Positions 60,419 to 64,000 of a stretch of DNA of 64,000 bases are shown piece after piece. Source of the stretch: Malania oleifera (lineage: Eukaryota > Streptophyta > Magnoliopsida > Santalales > Ximeniaceae); contig NC_080423.1 of the NCBI RefSeq assembly GCF_029873635.1, positions 99,441,991 through 99,505,990 of the forward strand. Direction: 5' to 3'. Positions within the stretch are counted from its first letter, which is position 1; every line of letters starts with the position of its first letter. Both the position numbers and the translations under genes were made by a program. A model generated the notes under the pieces. It had not been told where the DNA came from, made no database searches, and saw nothing but the letters and a program-made list of their open reading frames with translations.

Positions 60419-62404
60419 TGTTGACTTTTTGAGTTGATCCCTGGTTTTGATTATGAAAAATCGCAAGTTACTTATGTGTGTATTTAGTGTTTGAACAAGT
60501 AATATTTCAGAACACACACATAAGGAGAACAAAAATGGAAGGCAGAAGAAACTCGAAGAACATGTACATCATCCGACACATTGCAAGGAAGTCACAAGAT
60601 TGAAGAAGATTGAAGATATTTAAATTTCATTTGTATTGCATTTAGTTTTCCTATTTGGTGTGTAATAATGCATCGTATGCATGGTATGAATGAAAGCTCA
60701 GTAATGACCTTTGAGGGACCGTAGGGAACCAAACTTGAGTCGACCGATGCCGAATTTTTGGGTTTAGTTTAAAAGCCTAAGAAATAAGCTGACTTTAGGT
60801 CTCTAAACATCACATGAAAAGTCTCCTACAACTCAAAAGTTATACTTATGTGAACTGGGGTGACTTAGAATAAAAATTAGGACTTCAATGCAAATTTTAA
60901 GTGGTTTTGGTTGACCAAACCCAAAGCTATATAGAAGCTTTGGTCGATCGAACTTACCAGAGTCAACATGTTGACTACTTGGTCGACCATCCTAAAATGA
61001 ACTTGCCTTCCACGGTCGACCAAATTGACACGTGGCTGACTCCCAACAACTTGGTCGACCGGACTACTAGTTCAAAACTAACTTGGTCGACCGAACCTTA
61101 AAAAATAGTCAACCGAACTTGTCTTGGTCTACCGAACCGCAAACGGTACAAAATCGCTCGAATACGACTGACCATATTCTCTGTTGAAAAACTCCACGGT
61201 CGATTGAAGCTCATAAAGAGTTCGACTAAACCCTTAGTACAGTTGACTGAAACCTCTCGGGTTGGACATTTTTATCGCATATAAAACGGGGTTATTTTTA
61301 ATTAAACATCATTAAACATTTTTCAAAATACCTAATATGTTTCCAACGGTCATATTTTCGCCCAAGTCTATATATACCCCTTCATAACTCAAAAGTAGTA
61401 ATTAGAAAATCCTCTGAATTTTCTATATGATATTTTCATCTTCCTAAGCTAGTTTTTCATCCTTTCTTTGTTATTTATTCGAAAAATCATTTTCAAGAGA
61501 GTATTCTTTATCTTGGGCATTTTATATTTTACAAATCATATTGCTTATCCTTTCATATCTCGTTTTTTTTTTTTAATCATTATCCTGAGAGTAAATCATA
61601 AGTTTTCTCCATATATTTTCATTGATAAACATCTTTGGAGAAAAACTGTTTTCTTGCTTGTGAATCTTGCACATCCATTGCAAAATTCAAAGGCTTACTT
61701 GCTTGTGCTTGCAAAAATATTTTTGAGCCATAAACCCTAGATTCTCCAGTACTTTATTAGAAAAATATTTTTGGAGGGATTTCTTATTTGGGTTAAAATC
61801 TTTGAGCACTTATCATAAACATGTTTATACAAAGATTATTTTATGAGAAAATCACCATACTCACATTAAGCTTATTTTCATATCATACGTGAATGCATAT
61901 TAAGCTTATTGGTGTACACATCGGCTTATTTTAGAAGCAATTTTTTTGTACACAAATATTTTATTGGTTGTATTCCTGACATGTGGTCGGAAGAGGGAGA
62001 CTTGCCTTGTGAAAAGTCCTAAACTGGTTTTGACTCGGTTAAGAGAACTAAGTGCACCATCCTATAAGGTGTTGTATTAGGTGCTGCTCCACCCATTAAG
62101 TGAGCCATAGTAGAATCCTTTTGCTTGTGAGCTTGAGGCAGGAATATAGGCAGTATTGGCCGAACCTCGATAACATATCATGTATCTACTTTTAATTTCT
62201 AGCACCTTATATTCCTTTACGTGTATGTTATATTTGATATATTGTGAATGCTGCGCATGATTTAATTTCAGCATATTATTTTTATCTGCGCAATTGGTAT
62301 ATGCTTAGAAAGACCCTAGGTTGTGTATTACTGATATCTAGTTTAACCTAAGAAGAAGTTTTAAAATTCCAATTCACCCCCTTCTTGGGAATACACCAAT
62401 TCCA
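60419..62404 (+). repeat. 3' LTR of copia I (SIRE/Tork-like)
   Basis: It begins TGTTGACTTTTTGAG after a polypurine tract and ends CACCAATTCCA, lacking the last bases (ACA) of LTR H. It is about 1.99 kb. The palindrome array is at 60905-61260. Adjacent on the right is a PPR gene fragment. Confidence 0.82.
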
Positions 62405-62615
62405 TTAAGTAAGTTCTAATCCTACACTCCCCTAAACGTCTCGTGAACCAATGCCCTAGGGGGCTCTGACCTAATCCAGCATGCCCAGAAAGGATATTGT
62501 TTCATAAAATTGCACCTCTGTCAGTCATATATTCAAACATTTTGTGTGCCTCTATTAAATTATCAAACTTTGTGTACATATTTATAAGTGCATTCTCTGT
62601 CATGCTACTCAATTA
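62405..62615 (-). pseudogene. Pentatricopeptide repeat (PPR) gene fragment
   Basis: The minus strand from 62611 reads MTENALINMYTKFDNLIEAH, KMFEYMTDRGAIL, then a TGA stop, then NNILSGHAGLGQ. This fits the plant PLS-type PPR pattern (NALI-MY-K-G----A---F--M--R-----N-ILSG-A--G). The stop stands where Trp is usual (TGG to TGA). Only about 1.5 repeats remain, bounded by LTR I and the 74-bp repeats. Such proteins normally act on organelle RNA; this one is a relic. Confidence 0.6.
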
Positions 62616-62619
62616 CAGC

Positions 62620-62995
62620 ACAAAATATGAGCACAACTCATTAGGTAAAAGAAAATTGGCCTAATTGACGAGCAATGCTTGTGAGGTCAGGAGACTGCCC
62701 AACAAATGAGCACACCTCATTAGGCAAAATTGGTTCAACTGATGAGCAACGCTCGTGAAGCCAGAATACTGCCCAACAAATGAGCATAGCTCATTAGGTA
62801 AAATCGACCCAACTAACAAGCAATGCTCGGGAGGCCAAAAAACTGCCCAACAAATGAGCACAGCTCATTAGGCAAAATCGGCCTAACAAATGAGCAACAC
62901 TCGTGAGGTTAGAAGACTGACCAACAAATTAGCACAGCTCATCAAGCAAAATGGGCCTAATTGAGGAGCAACACTTGTGAGGCCAAAAGAGTTGT
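62620..62995. repeat. Minisatellite with 74-bp unit, about five copies
   Basis: Units start with CAACAAATGAGCAC at 62700, 62774, 62848 and 62922, an exact 74-bp spacing. A diverged copy lies at about 62622. Each unit has two small palindromes, AATGAGC-ACA-GCTCATT and CGAGC-AAT-GCTCG (with variants). The open frames across it arise from the repeat. Confidence 0.92.
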
Positions 62996-62999
62996 TCAG

Positions 63000-63930
63000 C
63001 AAGAATTCTCCATGAATGGCAGTTCGGCAAGAATGCCCCCAATAAGGGTAGCCTAGAAAAAATGCCACGAGAAGAGCAGCTCAGTAGCTCGGAAGAATTC
63101 CCCATGAGGGATAGCTCGACAAAATTCCCCACGAAGAGCAGCTCGGAAGCTTGGCAAGAATGCCCATGTAGAGCCGTTCAGTTAGAATGCCCATATAAAG
63201 CAGCTCGGCAAGAATGCCCATGAAGAGCAGCTTGCCAAGAATGCCCATGAAGAGCAGCTCGACAAAAATGCCCATGAAGAGCAGCTCGGTAAGAATGCAC
63301 ATGAAGAGCAGCTTGGCAAGAATGCCCATGTAGAGCCGCTTGGTAAGAATGTCCATGTAAAACAGCTCGGCAAGAATGCCCATGAAAAGTAGCTCAATAA
63401 GAATGTCTATGTAGAGCAGCTTGGTAAGAATGTCCATGAAAAGCAGCTCAGCAAGAATGCATATGAAGAGCGGCTCGACAAGAATGCACATGAAGAGCGG
63501 CTTGGCAAGAATACATATGAAGAGCGGCTCGGCAAGAATGCACATGAAGAGCGGCTTGATAAGAATGCCCATATAAAGTAGCTCGGCAAGAATGCCAATG
63601 CAGAACAGCTCGGAAAGAATGCCCACAAAGAGCAGCTTGGCAAGAATGCCCACGAAGAGCAGTTCGGCAGCTCGGTAAGAATTCCAAATGAAGAGCAGCT
63701 CGACAACTCGGCAAGAATCGCCATGAAGAGCAACTCAGCAACTCGGCAAGAATGCCCATGATGAGCAGCTCGGTAAGAATGCCCATGAAGAGCAGCTCAG
63801 CAGTACGATAAGAATGCTCTATGAAGAGAAGCTCGGCGGCTCGACAAGAATGCCCCACGAAGAGCTGGTCGACACGAATTCCCCACAATGAGCTGCTTCG
63901 CACAAATGCCTTATGGAGACTTTCTCAGCA
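63000..63930. repeat. Minisatellite with 27-bp unit, roughly 30 copies
   Basis: The unit is about CAGCTCGGCAAGAATGCCCA followed by TGAAGAG. Because 27 is a multiple of three, long frames stay open on the minus strand (63081-63653 repeats M/I-GILAELLY). These are artefacts of the repeat, not a gene. Some units have an extra AGCTCGGC block. GAGC-A-GCTC palindromes link it with the 74-bp array next to it. The array fades near 63930. Confidence 0.93.
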
Positions 63931-64000
63931 CAAAATGCTCGATGAATATCTGCTCGTCAAATCGGATTGGCACGACTCGCATTAAAAGACCATGCATCAT

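Noticed and set aside
63081..63903. Repetitive proteins of 108-190 codons on the minus strand
   Set aside because: They are translations of a 27-bp minisatellite. Three frames are open at once because the period is a multiple of three, so not a repeat-protein gene.
62620..63930. Possible CRISPR-like array of palindromic repeats
   Set aside because: The units are contiguous tandem repeats without unique spacers, in a plant genome. It is a minisatellite.

Overview
This is nuclear DNA of a flowering plant, most likely a eudicot. The evidence is one intact plant-specific GARP transcription factor gene of the KANADI2 type with six exons. Around it lies dense nested debris of Ty3/gypsy and Ty1/copia LTR retrotransposons, a CACTA transposon end, MITE-like foldbacks and many TA/GA/CA microsatellites. 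No rRNA, credible tRNA or CRISPR feature was found. Almost every other long open frame is a retroelement fragment or low-complexity sequence. I cannot name the species.

Left part (1-30.8 kb): one minus-strand copia element ('copia-1') is the host for a stack of later insertions. Its primer site and probable 5' LTR lie near 30.6 kb, gag-protease-integrase at 27.8-25.1 kb, and its reverse transcriptase is cut into three pieces (24.9-25.1, 20.24-20.51 and 2.08-2.25 kb). Inserted in it are: a plus-strand gypsy whose 3' LTR is 39-2074 (A); a minus-strand gypsy 2254-20237 with TSD TCATC (B); a non-autonomous plus-strand element 20513-24863 with TSD TTTTT (F); and a solo LTR 28066-30197 with TSD TGGGG (G). 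B itself holds a solo LTR 8562-10553 with TSD CAAGG (C) and a second one 12234-18299 (D). D holds a 4-kb Ogre/Tat-like solo LTR 13252-17214 with TSD ATATC (E). The copia-1 leader contains a dead fragment of a plant A1 aspartic protease gene.

Middle part (30.8-42.3 kb): AT-rich DNA with three foldback elements, then the KANADI2-like gene (coding 35559-40514, 360 codons, all five introns GT-AG, reading frame intact) and a short intergenic stretch. It is the only gene here that looks functional.

Right part (42.3-64 kb): one end of a CACTA element; a second minus-strand copia ('K') whose gag is split by a gypsy ('J', 44552-52373) that has lost the far part of its 3' LTR; a copia LTR (52662-54239) flanked by a primer site on one side and a polypurine tract on the other; two plus-strand SIRE/Tork-like copia 3' ends with LTRs H and I; a gypsy LTR fragment; a broken PPR gene fragment; and two minisatellites (74-bp and 27-bp units) both built on GAGC/GCTC palindromes.

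The most interesting signals are in the non-coding parts of the LTRs. Element F carries three hairpins in each LTR with a conserved 19-nt loop and covarying stems. A 23-nt hairpin with a compensatory base pair recurs in five gypsy LTRs. Arrays of short palindromes with a GTCGAC core sit just upstream of TATA boxes in both gypsy and copia LTRs.
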